DNA of 64,000 nt, from positions 3,875,001-3,939,000 of the forward strand of contig JARFJB010000534.1 of NCBI GenBank assembly GCA_036346205.1. The letters run 5' to 3'. The DNA is from Vesta saturnalis (lineage: Eukaryota; Arthropoda; Insecta; Coleoptera; Lampyridae). Shown one piece after another: positions 9,806 through 21,938 of this stretch (position 1 is its first letter; each line of letters opens with the position of its first letter). The notes below the pieces were generated by a model. The model ran no database searches. It was not told where the DNA came from and saw only the letters and a list, made by a program, of their open reading frames with translations. A program made the translations under genes and the position numbers.

Positions 9806-12800
9806 CTATTGCACACATTTTCCAAATGAAACATTATAGCCACTCAAGCCTACTCTCAGCATGAAAAACGCGAACTAATAAACGCGATGCAGTTTTCTTT
9901 GTAATACTATCCGAGCTCCAAAAGCGGTAGGTGTTCATGAGCGCCTACCTACAAAGCTAAATAGTGAATAGAGTGCACATTCAACAAAATTTACACGGTT
10001 GTTCGGGGCAATCGACCGTAAGAGTACAGTGTACCCAGTCAGCCCCTCTGTCCTGAGAATGATATTGCCAGCAGCCAGGAAAAACATTAATCATGTAAAT
10101 AGGGCACAATCCAAACTAAAGGTAAAGCATCCTCTGCGCCTGGTCCATCACAGGGCGAAGTGAAAAATTTTACAAATCAAAGGTGACGTTCAAAGGCACT
10201 CTATATGAAAAGAAATATATTGATATACTTACTCCAAAGAATACATACACGTTCCTCAAGAAGAAGAAAAACCAAATTGTGCTAGAAGGAAAGGTTTCCA
10301 CTCTCATAACTAATTCTCCCATAGCAAAATGTTATGTGAAAAGTTTAAGTCCTTGCACATTTTATAGACGAGTTTCGTGGGCAGGATAATGAAAGAGTAT
10401 TTATCTTGTCAGAGTAGTACATGGACTGTTTATTTATAGGACTATTCAAAAATTGAAATCCATTGAAAAGGAGAGTAGCGAGTCCAACAAAGAAAAGTAT
10501 GGAAATTATTTCTGGATGGTTAAGAATTTTGTACGAACACATCCCAAGGGACAGATTTTGGTTTACAAAAGTAGAAATTTTGCGTAAACATGGAGCGTTT
10601 CGGAGAGAAGACTGGTAGTCCGTTTCTATATACTACAACCGTAATGAACGTGCATCTACCATTTCTGCAGTGTAATATCTGAATCTCATTTCACTGAGAC
10701 AATTTGATTTTGTCGAAACGAAACCGAATGTATCGTTGAAGTGGGAGAAACAGTAATGGGAGCTTGAATTCCAGTATTTACTCTTTTTTTGTTCTTCACT
10801 AGTGACCTGCGGGAATGTACTAAGGTATTGTGCAACACAAAGGTAGCATAAAACTTGGAGCATGTACCCTTTATTAAAAGCAGTGTAAAACTGTGCGTTG
10901 ATACCAAGAATCCAGATTAAATCTGCAATGCAGAATAACAGCAAGTTGTCGCAGCTCAGAACGGATTTTTGGATATTTTAAATAATCTTCATTGTCACTA
11001 TGATGCTGAGAGTGCCAATCCACCAGGTTCAACATCGCGGTGTCTTAACCATCGTTGTTTCTGTAAGTAGCACACTATGAAGAGCTCCTTATTCGGTTGA
11101 GAGTATTGTCCTCTTTGCAAGGTCTTTGTTCACATTAGAGCAGTAATGGTGTGCGTCTGTGTTTTTGATCCGCATGATGAAGAGTTACCTATAGAACGAG
11201 ACTGAGGAAAACGTCGGGAAGAAGGAAACTGGAACGGTTTTGGTGAGAATTGGTGCCGAAAAAAGTGGTATCTGGTACCTTAAATCATAACGGGCACCAG
11301 TTGTTCTCTCACATACAATATCAGTCATGCCAACAGGTGCTCTTAGCAGCACAACATGGCAAAAGCTTCAGACTAATTCTATACGAAGGAGGACAATCAT
11401 CCTGTAGAATATATTCAGTATTAACTTCTTCGCACAAATTGCATGTTATGCATACCGTTATAGTAATGTACATCAAGGGTACACATCGACCCCAAATTAA
11501 CAACACACATCCAGTACAATGTGACATTGTGTTAACTACAAACTTAAGCTATGCTGACAGGTTGGTTCTGGCCCAGGAGAGGTTGCAATATCAACATCAA
11601 GCATAAGTTAACACTCATCCGGGAACGTTATGGCATAGTATCAATTACTGCTTAATCTATGATGGCAGGGCGGTTTAGACCCTGGAAAGGTTTCTGTTAG
11701 TGTAAACGTTTAGAAACGTGACATACTAGCGAATACATTGTGCACAAATTAACAATACTTGTCCGTGAAAATTATCGGTTTGAGAATGGGTACTTTTTAA
11801 CAAAATTGGATTTCTTGTTCCTATATTTAATAGCTACGTTAAAACAGAGTTACATTGAGCCCTAAGTTGACATTAAAGAATTTTGCAGATTGAAATAGAA
11901 TATCAGGATGAGTATTGTGCAAGGAAATAGCACAAAAATTTATAAGGCGAGAAAAAAATCGTTTTTTATTGGCCAGAGGTAAATTAAACAAAAGTAAACG
12001 GAGAAATATGTTGAACATGCATATTACGTAGAACTTAAAATATAAATCGTAACAGTGCAATGCGGCTCGTCTAGACCAACAAGACCGCTCTCGCTTATAG
12101 GATGATGGAGGGGATGAATGATGGTGGAAGAATACTCCCTTTGCGAGGGAGTTTTGTTAGAGTACTTTTAAGGCGTACGTAGGAACATTTTTTAATCCTC
12201 CGTAATTTTTTGGAGAAACCAGGTCCGTTGAGAAAATCTCTCTCCTGAGGGCGTTCTAAGTGACAGTTCCATGCGGCTTCTCGAAATATTTTCAATGAGT
12301 GATCACATGATGCTTCTACTATCTGCCCTTTAGAATTATGGCAGGTCTCTGTTATATGAAGAAGGAAGGGATGAGAGTCTTTTCGTAACAGGACTCATTT
12401 TTGTATGGCTCTCTTAAAGTACCGTGTGAAGGTTATGACTGGGAGGCTTTAATCCAGCCTCTAGCAAAGAAATTAGAGCACTTTGTATACGTGGCCAGGA
12501 GATTTGTTACTTGCACTGGACTAGTAAAAAAGGAAGCAAAAAAAGAATGACAGATAAACACAAATAAATTAGAATTTACGTTAAAGTTTTTTATACATAA
12601 TTTTGACTAAAGTTGATACATCAAGGACAGTTACAAATTCAGCTGAACAAGAGTCACTGCTATATTTTGTCAATGTAAACTGACAGTTAAGGCAAACAGG
12701 TAAGCAATGGATAACAGTTATATAAAAGTTACATACAAGTATAAATACAGAATACATAATTAAATTTTGTAAAGGTTTGTTCATTCAACCAAATTTCAAT

Positions 12801-13154
12801 ATTTTAGCTAACACAACTGATGTGATCAGTCAAATAGTTCAACTAAAATCATTATATTCAATATAATAGCCACACAATTTCTAGTTGTGTAAACAGGAAG
12901 TAGATTGATGTAATCTTATGCATATTTCTAAGAGTCCTAGAAGTTATTTTTTGGAGTAATCAGAATGTTGTCATCATTAGTGTACAGAAAGATCCTCAAG
13001 CAATTTCAAATATAAGATTGATGAGTAATAAAAAATGTGAAGTTAATTTACTCGCCACACTACACACATGTCACGAAGAAAAACTTTATTTCCGAGACAA
13101 GCTCGTTTAAAAATATAAGCTAACCCTTATTCGATATAAACAGTGCGTTGGATT
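9806..13154. other. Unassigned AT-rich stretch
   Basis: About 3.3 kb with only short open frames (for example 11250-11606 plus and 10633-10944 minus) that show no motif I recognise. The part just below 13155 may hold the 3' end or LTR of the Ty3/gypsy relic, but no LTR boundary or paired LTR could be seen. Confidence 0.4.
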
Positions 13155-14895
13155 ATATCCCAATTAATTAATTCTTTGACATGGTACAGGCCTAAATATT
13201 TGCCAGAATCATCTTGTTATTCATAATTCCAATGAGAGATAGCTTTGTAAATAAGATAGTGCCCTACAAATTGAGTAGCGAGTTTAGAATTGAAGTGATG
13301 AGAAGCGCCAAAGAGTACAAAATTGCGTTTCCACACACGATCATTCAAACTGAATTTGACGGATCTTCATCGAAGATTGTAAGGAGTAGGTCGATATTGA
13401 TAAGATTTAAATAGTCGTTTATTGATGTTCAAACGAATGGATTTAACTTGACGAGTAAATTTAGTACCAGGAAGCATCGTACAATCTGGATCAGAAAGGG
13501 TAGAGTCAAGGGAAAGAGGACCTAAAAGACCTCCAAAAAATTCGCGTTTACATCCAAATAGCGTGAAGTAAGGAGAACAAAGAACTATCTGAAGTTCATT
13601 TCAGATTTAATAGTTCAACCAAGTTTTACCAGGTTCAAATCCCACATGCGATGATATTAACTGATGTAAAAACTATATCATCGTTTTAAGGACTCGATTG
13701 TTTCGTTCGACAGGGTGTGTTTGTGGATGGTACTTAGCATTAAAGAGAATAGTAGTGCAATATTTGGCACAAAGTTACTGTTCTTACTTCGAAATTGCAC
13801 GCCATTATTAATAATGATGAATTGAAGAGTGCCAAATATCAGAGACATTGTCTTCAACTGGGCGGCAAACTAAAGTAGCAGTAGCAGTGGGAAAAGGAAA
13901 GAAATATTCATATTATTAAAACAATAAACAAATAAAGTGACAGAATGTCCTTTAGAAGATCTAGGAGAACCAACAGTGTCTATACATAGAATTTACTAAG
14001 GGCGAGTGGGTTTGGCTCCTGGAGTTATAAAACCAAGGGGAGTACATTGTTTAACCTTGTGTGCAAAACAAATGGCACATTAACAAACATATTAAACGAC
14101 ATTTGCCGTAGATCAAGCCAATAATAGCTCAAAAAAGTTCAAGCAACAGTTTTTGTCTCACCAAAATGACCTGAGTTAAGAGAGTCATGATGTTTGGGGA
14201 TTACTCAACGACGTTGTTCATTAAGAACGCAAGTGATCAAAGAACGATTCGGAAAGAAAAGAAATACGCATACGTTTATACAAAATATCATCCTTCATAC
14301 ACCACGAAGAAGAGAGAATCAAAAAAGGAAGAGAAGATTTAAGTACCAAGGATCTTTAATCGACGAGGTAATCAAAATAAGTACGACTCTATCGACTTGG
14401 AGAAAACAAGATAAAAGATCAAGAACGACATGCCCTTTACCTTTACGTTGAATTATGGTTGAAGTTATATTGTTGTAAAGGACCTGAAGGGTTTTTTATT
14501 TTATATGGTTTATTCAACCATACAAGTAAACGGTGATCATGAACCACAGTGAAATGAGAGGATTCAATTCATCACCAACATTTTTCAATTGTCCATAAAA
14601 CAACAACACTCTTTCTCTGTAGTACAGTAGATCCGTGTAGCCTTAGGTAAAGATCGACTAATATAGCTAGCAACTTTCTTGTCAGACTCAAACTGTTGGC
14701 TTAAGGCAACACTAACTCCAAAATTTGATGCATGCGTTTGGGCGACAAAGGAATGAGAGAAATTGGAACAAGACCAGTTAGGTGAAGGTGTTCTTTCAAA
14801 GGGGTAAAATTCTTCTTGGTAAGTTAAGTAAGCTGGGAAATAAGTGAAGAAAATTTGGGACAAATTTGCGGTACCGAGACGCTACAATAAGCTGT
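13155..14895 (-). pseudogene. Decayed Ty3/gypsy retrotransposon pol (RNase H to integrase C-terminus)
   Basis: Read on the minus strand from 14895 down, the fragments follow gypsy pol order. SRYRKFVPNF is the end of the RT. An RNase H block follows with FVAQTHASNFGVS, YISRSLPKA and TTEKE, then FTVVHDHRLLVWL. Further on come HFGETKT with YYWLDLR (integrase zinc region), YHPQTHPVERNNR (end of the integrase core), and a C-terminal stretch with VWKRNFVLF, NSKLATQFVGHY and YHVKELI. Many stops and frameshifts are present, and the catalytic Asp of RNase H is His in the DAS motif. No LTRs were found, so it is an internal fragment. Confidence 0.85.
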
Positions 14896-15126
14896 CCTTT
14901 TCGTTCATCGCTTGTCTAAAGAAACGAACAATAATAATCGTATCCATTTTGGTCAGGGTAATAGTCGTTAGACATAAAACTAAAAATTTCAATCAGTGGA
15001 TACGTTTACTGCTTATTTGATAGCTATATCTGCACACGACTAAAATTATATGCTTGTATGTTTTGCCAATCGTGACCACTTTATCAAAGATCGTGTTTGA
15101 CAGAAAATAAAAACTTTGCAAAAGTG

Positions 15127-15134
15127 TATAAATA
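15127..15134 (+). promoter_or_regulatory. TATA box of the defensin-like gene
   Basis: TATAAATA lies 36 nt upstream of the start codon at 15170, leaving room for a transcription start near 15155-15160 and a very short 5' leader. Confidence 0.6.
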
Positions 15135-15169
15135 AGCAAATATTCCATTTAGGTCCATAATCTTCCAAA

Positions 15170-15438
15170 ATGAAGCATACTGTAATTTTAGCTGTGCTAA
15201 CCTTGTTAGTTTTCATAATAGATCATAGTACCAGTGATGAACACGTAACATCTGAGAGTGAGTAAAATTGTTCTTTTTGGTTAAACTGTTTCTCAGTTAT
15301 AATGTTTTAGAACCAGAAATATCTAGGTGTTCATTTATGTGGATGCCTTTAATTGGTACCAGTTGTAGGACAGAATGTAGAGTTGGACTACCTCTATTTG
15401 GACGTTGTCCTGATGGACAGAAGTGCTGCGCTATTTAA
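15170..15438 (+). CDS. Secreted six-cysteine beta-defensin-like peptide precursor, 2 exons
   Basis: Exon 1 (15170-15257) ends at a consensus GTGAGT donor and exon 2 (15311-15438) follows TTTTAG, with a 53-nt intron. Splicing gives 71 residues. The first 22 or so (MKHTVILAVLTLLVFIIDHS) form a clear signal peptide, followed by a short acidic stretch (SDEHVTSE) that may be a propiece. The mature part has six cysteines spaced C-x11-C-x3-C-x9-C-x5-CC, ending two residues after the CC pair. The last five cysteines fit the beta-defensin spacing; the first loop is longer than usual. GRCPDGQKCC near the end also resembles that fold. It is likely secreted and might be antimicrobial, or it could be another cystine-rich secreted peptide; function is inference. 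A TATA box upstream and AATAAA downstream support a real gene. Because it is split by an intron it is invisible to simple open-frame searches. Confidence 0.75.
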
Positions 15439-15485
15439 TAGTACGTACTTGACATTGCTAAAGTATCAAAACATCCTTAAGAGTC

Positions 15486-15491
15486 AATAAA
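15486..15491 (+). promoter_or_regulatory. Poly(A) signal of the defensin-like gene
   Basis: AATAAA 48 nt after the stop codon at 15438, a normal distance for a short 3' UTR. Confidence 0.6.
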
Positions 15492-16460
15492 TTGTATCTT
15501 TGGGTTACATTAATGTTTAATACGATTCGATGTTTTCACATTGAATCCCTACCACCCTTAGCTTTACAGAAGAAATAAAACGTCTTGGTCATTTTTTCGG
15601 CTAATTGTAAATTAATCAATCATTTCTGCTAATCTACATATTTTTGAAATCATGGCTTCAATTATTATAGGTCACGTTGCCAGTTTTAATTATTAATGTT
15701 AAGCAAGTATGAAAAGAAAACAAGGAAAATATAGCGTGTTTGTGTTTCATTCCTCTAAGGGAAAGGGCGGGCTGCATAAATACATACATTAAGTACGTAT
15801 GTATGCTGGTATTAGGGATACGTGCAGGCAGCACATGATGTGAATAGTCAGGCAAGCATGAAAAAGCAGCGTCTGGTAACGCTTCCAAAAAACTTACATC
15901 CGGCAAGCACAAGTGACCTTTGATCCTTAAAATTTATTACAAGTTTTGAAAAATATCCCACGATATTCAAGTAACGATTAGTATTTCTTGAGTTCACACC
16001 ATAATAATGTCATTTGAAATACAGTTTCTAATGCGTATTCTTTAGCGTAGTTAAGATTATTACATGATGGAAGGATTGTCAAATTACTTCCTATTATCAT
16101 CTATGTTATTTAAACGAGTATTTAAGGAACAATGTAAATTATCACTTCCAGAGACAAATAGTCCATACGCGTGCTTATATTTCATGAGAATGTTGGTAGA
16201 AGTATAACCCGATATTAAATTCAACCAGCTAATGGTACACATAAAAAATTTCAACACCCTTTAACATCGTGTACCATAAGTGATACAGAACCCAAAGCAA
16301 TGTTTTTAATTTTTTCAAGGTATGTTTCCTAACTTGTATTGACAATCCTGCCTAAAAAAAGATAATGAGATTCTTTTTCCAAATTAAATTAGAACTCTTG
16401 GTTGTAGGTATTATCTACTTACATTCTGTAATGTCATATTACAGGTTTTTCTTTGCTATA
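15492..16460. other. Unassigned intergenic stretch
   Basis: No gene or element recognised. The 15658-15912 minus open frame has no identifiable features. Confidence 0.4.
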
Positions 16461-16465
16461 GATTC

Positions 16466-16515
16466 TATCGCACTAGTGCGGTAATAGATTACTTTACCGC
16501 ATTAGTGTGGTAAAG
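16466..16515. repeat. Pair of near-perfect palindromes (TACCGCACTAGTGCGGTA type)
   Basis: Dyad 1 at 16466-16483 is an 18-bp palindrome centred on ACTAGT with one mismatch. Dyad 2 at 16492-16515 is a 24-bp palindrome with two mismatches. Both carry the same core (CCGCA.TAGTG.GGTA) and their centres lie about 29 bp apart. They sit about 120 bp beyond the 3' end of a tyrosine-recombinase relic, which may be coincidence or a recombination or terminal site. Confidence 0.6.
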
Positions 16516-16633
16516 AGTACCTCAGAAAAGACAGTTACAAAACTATTTATTAACATAAATTACACAGTTTGAAACATTTATAAAGTTAACTCCAGGCTCT
16601 GTTCCCATGTTGAAGCTTGGCTTTCCACCACGA

Positions 16634-17022
16634 CTATATTTGTTGAACCGGTAGTAACTGAAGAGCCCATTTTTTTCGTAACAATTGCTTTTTTGTTTTC
16701 GACCAATGTTTCAACATATCATTTTGCCACGCTATCCGACTTCCAGCCTCCGTGACGGTTGAGAGCATGCATATCGGTCCCCAATAATAATGACCGGTAT
16801 AATCCGCTGGTTCAGATAATCCTAATGCAGTAGCAATATTCTTTGGCATTACTCCCATTGTATTTATTCCTACAGATTGCTTTATATTTTCGAAATAAGT
16901 CCAAGCACTTATTCCCTGAATATTTCCTCTTGTGATAGCAAATTCCCTCATAATTTTAGTTTTTGAATTCGGTAAGGTCATCTTGATCAATTCTGCTTCG
17001 TCTCTAGCACCCCACGTCTACA
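16634..17022 (-). pseudogene. Tyrosine recombinase (Crypton-like) catalytic-domain relic
   Basis: The minus-strand frame from about 17020 reads TWGARDEAEL (the catalytic Arg region), then a K-rich segment. VGINTMGVMPKNIATALGL is followed by ADYTGHYYWG, the HxxR region of eukaryotic tyrosine recombinases, where the expected R-R is replaced by Y-W. LSTVTEAGS follows as in this family. The C-terminal nucleophile Tyr region is not recognisable after about 16680 and there is no full-length N-terminus. Such genes cut and rejoin DNA via a Tyr nucleophile in Cryptons and related elements; a host-derived family member is the alternative. Confidence 0.6.
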
Positions 17023-17636
17023 AATTTGTGATCTCGCGTCGACAAGTACCAAGAACTCCAACTATCAATATAACCTGAAAGTATAATAAATCAAATTTCA
17101 CATTACAATACACATATCATAAATAGCTTTTACTAGGTGAAACTGCTCTAGGCGCTGCGTTTTGTTCAATAAATAATCCGGAGGCCAGCTGAACTCGCCC
17201 CAGAACAAGTGGGTCCGCAGTAAGACATAAAGAATGTATCAAAAACCTGACACGTACCATACAATAAAGCCTACCATCGATAAGGAACGTCACTGACCAC
17301 AATGTGATCGAAATTTACAGTAAATTTTACGCAGGGTTAAGATGTAATCAATTCTTGGATCATCCCAAAAAACAAAATCAATGCCTACTTGTTAAATAAA
17401 CCTCAATTCACATAAGATTCGGAAAATTCACTTTAAAATTAAGAATTACGTTAAAGTACGAATTGCAAAACCTAACATGTCTAATTATTATCAAAATAAT
17501 TTAAATGCAATACTAAAATAAATTTTGGAAACGTAAAAGCTTAATAGAAATTTTGATAACATCCTGTGTATGTGTGAATCAAACAAACTTGAAATTTATT
17601 CCCTTGAACTTTTCCAAACTCCCTCGTATACTCGTT
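17023..17636. other. Unassigned AT-rich stretch
   Basis: Nothing recognised. The 17117-17302 minus open frame has no features. Confidence 0.35.
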
Positions 17637-18600
17637 ATACAGGGTGTCGCATGACATAATGTTACTGCTTAGTATAGGTATTCTTCAGTCTAAGTAGAGT
17701 GAAAGTTCTAATAAAGTTTTGCCTTGAAGTAAACCGTTTCCATACTACATAGAGATACATTGTTATATTTATTATCTTGTAATTCAAACAATTACAGTTT
17801 CATTTTAAAATTCAAACCATAATGTACTGATTGAGTGTTCGAAATTTTTATTTTTACAACGCAAGAGCACGCCGATATTCATTACATTAACGGTTATTGC
17901 GATGGAAACTCAGCGTCAGATATACGAAACGTATAGAACCACTTTCGCCAATACGGAACTTTCCGGAAGCAATCGACTGAACGTCCAATACAATCACTGG
18001 ATTTCCCCAAACGCATGGAATTTTGCCGCTGGATAATTGAAAATCGATAAGTAGTTAATGACATTTTATTCACGGATGAGTCAATATTTACAAGGAATGG
18101 ATTAATGAATGGTGTGGAATTATATTGATAACATGCTCATTGGCCTATTTGTTTTTGACAGTCTAACTGCAGACCGATATTTCAATTTTCTAGAAGGTCA
18201 TCTAGGAAATATGTCAGAAAAAGTTCCTCTAGCCATTAAATAAGGCATTTGATATCAGCACGACGGTAACTCACTACACTTTCCTTTACGCGTAAGACAA
18301 TCTTAAATCAACGGTTTGAAGGACGTGTAATTGGTAGAGGAGACCATAACATCTGGCCCCCAAGGTCTCCTGACGACATGCTTAGATTATTATTTGTGGG
18401 GTCACATGAAAAATATGGTTTACCAAACACCATCAGAAACTGTTGAAGATCTCAGAAGACGCGTTATTAAGGCAGCCGATCTGATTCATGAGAACAAAGT
18501 CAGATGTTTTCAGTTTGGATGTGTTCAACGTTGTGTGAGCCACCGATTTCCAGTCATGAAAACCATTAAAAACCAGCAATGATACGAACGACATCCATGG
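17637..18600 (+). pseudogene. Decayed DD41D-type transposase copy
   Basis: The segment opens with a CAGGGTG-type terminus at about 17640. Translated pieces on the plus strand then follow the family order: HADIHYINGYCDGNSA (DUF4817-like N-terminus), FTDESIFTRNG (first Asp), LIGPFVF-like remnants, YQHDGNS (second Asp), then PPRSP and CLDYYLWGHMKN (third Asp region) and VEDLRRRV at the C-terminal end (last part open from 18331 to 18582). Multiple frameshifts and stops are present. The right terminus is not found. Confidence 0.75.
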
Positions 18601-18721
18601 GAACTATAGCTTTGCTTCTCTTCTTTTTTTTCTCTATGGCCCCTAAATCACTGTCACAAGCTAAAAAGGTGTGACTCTTCACTGGAAATTTATGTGTAAT
18701 TTCAGAAAAACGTCCTTTTGC

Positions 18722-20037
18722 TCATAACGTCAAACACATAGCCAACTTAATTTGATTTTTATTTTGTGCCCCACAATTGTCGGACCAGATAATCAGTTTG
18801 TCTTTGTTTGTATTGATGTGCGAAGTCAAGTATGAATCACGTCCTTCCATCGTTTCTGGCCAGAAACACATGGAACCATTATCAATTTCGGAATCGTGTA
18901 TCCCTAAGTTACAGTACGCCAGTTGTCTCGAATAATACATTTCTGAGTGAGTAACTTGGGGAACATAAATTTGGTGCTGTATATCAAATGCTAAAACATA
19001 GGAGTCCGACTGCTTTGCATTTTGCGAATCGTGTTGCATTGCCTTGGATGCACATTCATGCCTTTGTGATGAAGTTGTAAACCTGTTTCGGCTTCTCGTT
19101 TTTTGGTGACATCAGTTAAATCTTTTACTCTTATCTTGAGACTGTCACACGTGTAACACATGTCTACTTGGGGCACTCTGAAGCGTAAATTGTATTGTGT
19201 TAAAAGTATTTGGTGGTACCATTGCCTCGAAACTGGTGGTGTTACATAATTTTGGCAGTGTTGTTCCAAGAACACCCTGGACTTTTTGCTAACGTTAAGA
19301 TCTGAATAAAGATGTCTGGATTCTGACTGGTGTCTACTGTAGTAACTAATTTCCAAACGTAACGACGAAATATGTGTGATAATTTTTTCTCTCCTTTCTT
19401 CAATATTTCGAGCAGTTCTTGCTTCTCCTCTTTTTTCGGTGTGGTGCGTCTTCCCGGGCAAAATATTTTCACTTAAAAATTGTACACATCGGACAGTAAT
19501 TCCGAAAGTATCGCAAAAGGTTTTTTAGCAAACTTCAGAGCCACCTGGTAAGTTGCCAGTGGTAACATAAGAAAATAATGAAAAGCATGTTGTCTTCGAC
19601 TTTCACTAGGTTGTTTATAATCGCCATGTCGTTGACGTTTTATAAGTTGAGGGTGAATAACTCACTGAAGGTAGGCTTGTTACTTTTCGTATACAGCCAG
19701 TTCATAGAATTTCTCAAACATGCTTTTTCGGTATTCCAACGTTAACAAAGCACAGGACAGTTGGCACTTACATGTAATCTAAAACAAAATAATTTCGTTG
19801 TAGATTACGTATGAAAATAAATTCTCAGATAGGTACAGAAATAGTTCATATTGAAATTGAAAGCACCTTACCTGAAAAGGTGCACGCTTTGGAGGTACTG
19901 TACGACCATTTGGAGCCGTGTATTCTGCACCACTATTTTTTTATCTTCTTATTCTTAGCCCACTTGTCAGGAGATCTAGTCCATTTCTTGGCCTTTCTTC
20001 TACCATCTCTGGGACTACCACAACCTACTTCTTCCAT
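18722..20037 (-). pseudogene. Relic of a transposon-associated gene with SDNCGAQNKN motif
   Basis: Minus-strand exon 1 begins at the Met at 20037 (MEEVGCGSPRDGRRKAKKW) and ends at 19872. A GT-AG intron (19871-19779) leads to ITCKCQLSC. After frame changes near 19945, 19630 and 19470 the frame continues through GKTHHTEKRG, YYSRHQSESRHLYSDLNV and DMCYTCDSLKI. After another shift near 19020 it reads QIYVPQVTHSEMYYSRQL and LIIWSDNCGAQNKN, then stops at 18722. I recognise this order from a multicopy insect and cnidarian protein family whose C-terminal half looks like an RNase-H-fold transposase. I cannot name the superfamily with certainty. The C-terminal third is missing, so it is truncated and frameshifted. 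Confidence 0.6.
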
Positions 20038-21930
20038 AATAACGTCCACACAAAATGACGCACACTCTAACAGCCAAATGATTATATCAACTAATAACAC
20101 ATTGTTGGGTGTAGACCTGCACTTGACGCTTACAACGTTTTGAGTTTCACAACCACACAGTTCTGTTAGTATTACGTGTGGGCATGTACCAGTTTCAGAG
20201 CATGTAAAGCATGGTACTTACAACCTAAAAACACCATAAACCAATTTTCGGGTATATAGGCACTTACAACATTTTGGAAAGGCAGATTTGACATTTGTTA
20301 AATGTTCAATATATTGATTAACTCTCTTAACACTTAACTCTCTTAAAGTTTTCAAACCGCGTTGGAAAGCGATTCATTACATATAAACAATTTTCCGCCA
20401 TTGGATTTATCAATATAATGATTATTTTCTATACGTTTTACAAAATATTGACACACTTGGTCCACGAATATTTTAACCCACTAAAAACTAATGCACAGTA
20501 TAGCTATATACTGACGCTCGCAGGTATAAAATAACGCTCCACAGACTACAATAGGATGCGAGACAGCTGCTATTCAAGGTTGCTTCTCATTAACAACATA
20601 GAGACTCTTAAGGTGTCATTTCACGCGCAACACGAAATTTCATCGCTTGTTTATGTTAAAACGGTTCATCGTACATGAAAAATGAGTGAGACCATTTTTG
20701 TAGATAATTTAATGAACTTTCTTTCTTGTAACGACCTCAATTGACCTCCGAGCCATAAAAAACGAGATTTTTGCAAAAATCTGATTTTTGTGATCTTTGA
20801 CCTTAAGCCTGGCCGCTATCGTTCCTAATTTTGAATATGTTGTTAGAACAAGGAAATGAAGCGATTAAAAAATATTTTTTAAAATAGTGTCTGAATGTAG
20901 TACTTTATCCAATATTTATTCACGTTCTGACTTTATGTATATATAGATAGATAGATAATAGATTGTTAAAGGCATAAGAAATAATTTAAAATGATAAGAT
21001 AATGTTTTTTTTTAGTAATCATTCTCTTTACAACACAAGTTTTATTAACTATAATACCATGCTAAAGAGAACTATTTCGACTAAAGAATATATTTTTATA
21101 TATTTGGGATCATGTTTAGACAACACAGTACTTCAATTATACTCAGAACCGCTGGATTGGAGATCCTTCCTCGATTCACTGTTGAGGCAGGGTCCTCGGC
21201 ATTCCGCACGTATTTCGGAATATTTTAAGCCCCTCTTTCTCCACCCTGATCTGCATTTATAATGAATCAGTCTCAATAGAGAAGATGGTGCTGGGCCTGG
21301 GGACATGTCTGTTTGATAGGGAGAATAAATACCTATGTGTGTTGTGAACCAACCCAATCGGTGGGATTTAGATTTTGTGCCCCACTCCATACATGAACTT
21401 GGTAATACTCACGAAAGTTATGTTATTTAGCTGATGCTGCGTTGGTGGGAGCTTCGTTACGTGAACAAATGAGATTGATTCCCAAGTGCTTTGGCAAAAA
21501 AATTTCATATATAATACGATAAGTACTCAAAGTTATGTCGACGACTTTTGTGGTAGTGCCACGAATGCTTGATGCACTTGCCTATTTCCAAGTATATCAA
21601 TCATGAATGATGAACCACCACAAAAATTTTCTACAGAACTTTGAGCACGCATGGTATTCGGAGGACTATTATACGAACACACGCATTTTACACAAAAATC
21701 CGGGATTTATTTAATAAAATATCTCAAAGTTTAGTCACCCACGATTTGTTATATTACGTGCAATTACATGGAAATACATAGTAAAAAATTATTTTCATTT
21801 GGCAAAATAATAGCAGCCATATTAGCTCGCGTTTCCGTCAAGAACATTTTAAAAATATCACAGAAGAATAATGAAAAATGCGCCCTAGAGATTCGGAGAT
21901 AAATTTGATGTGAAAATAGATAATGAGATC
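20038..21930. other. Unassigned AT-rich stretch
   Basis: No gene recognised. A short GATA microsatellite lies near 20945-20962. The short plus frame 21002-21262 has no identifiable features. Confidence 0.4.
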
Positions 21931-21938
21931 GGAAGAAC

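Noticed and set aside
10183..10389. Plus-strand frame rich in Lys and aromatic residues
   Set aside because: It looks protein-like but matches nothing I can name and lies in an element-rich area; too short to call.
11250..11606. 118-residue plus-strand frame
   Set aside because: Composition is unremarkable and no motif is visible, and an overlapping minus frame is also open.
20941..20965. GATA tetranucleotide run as regulatory site
   Set aside because: A short microsatellite with no gene nearby.
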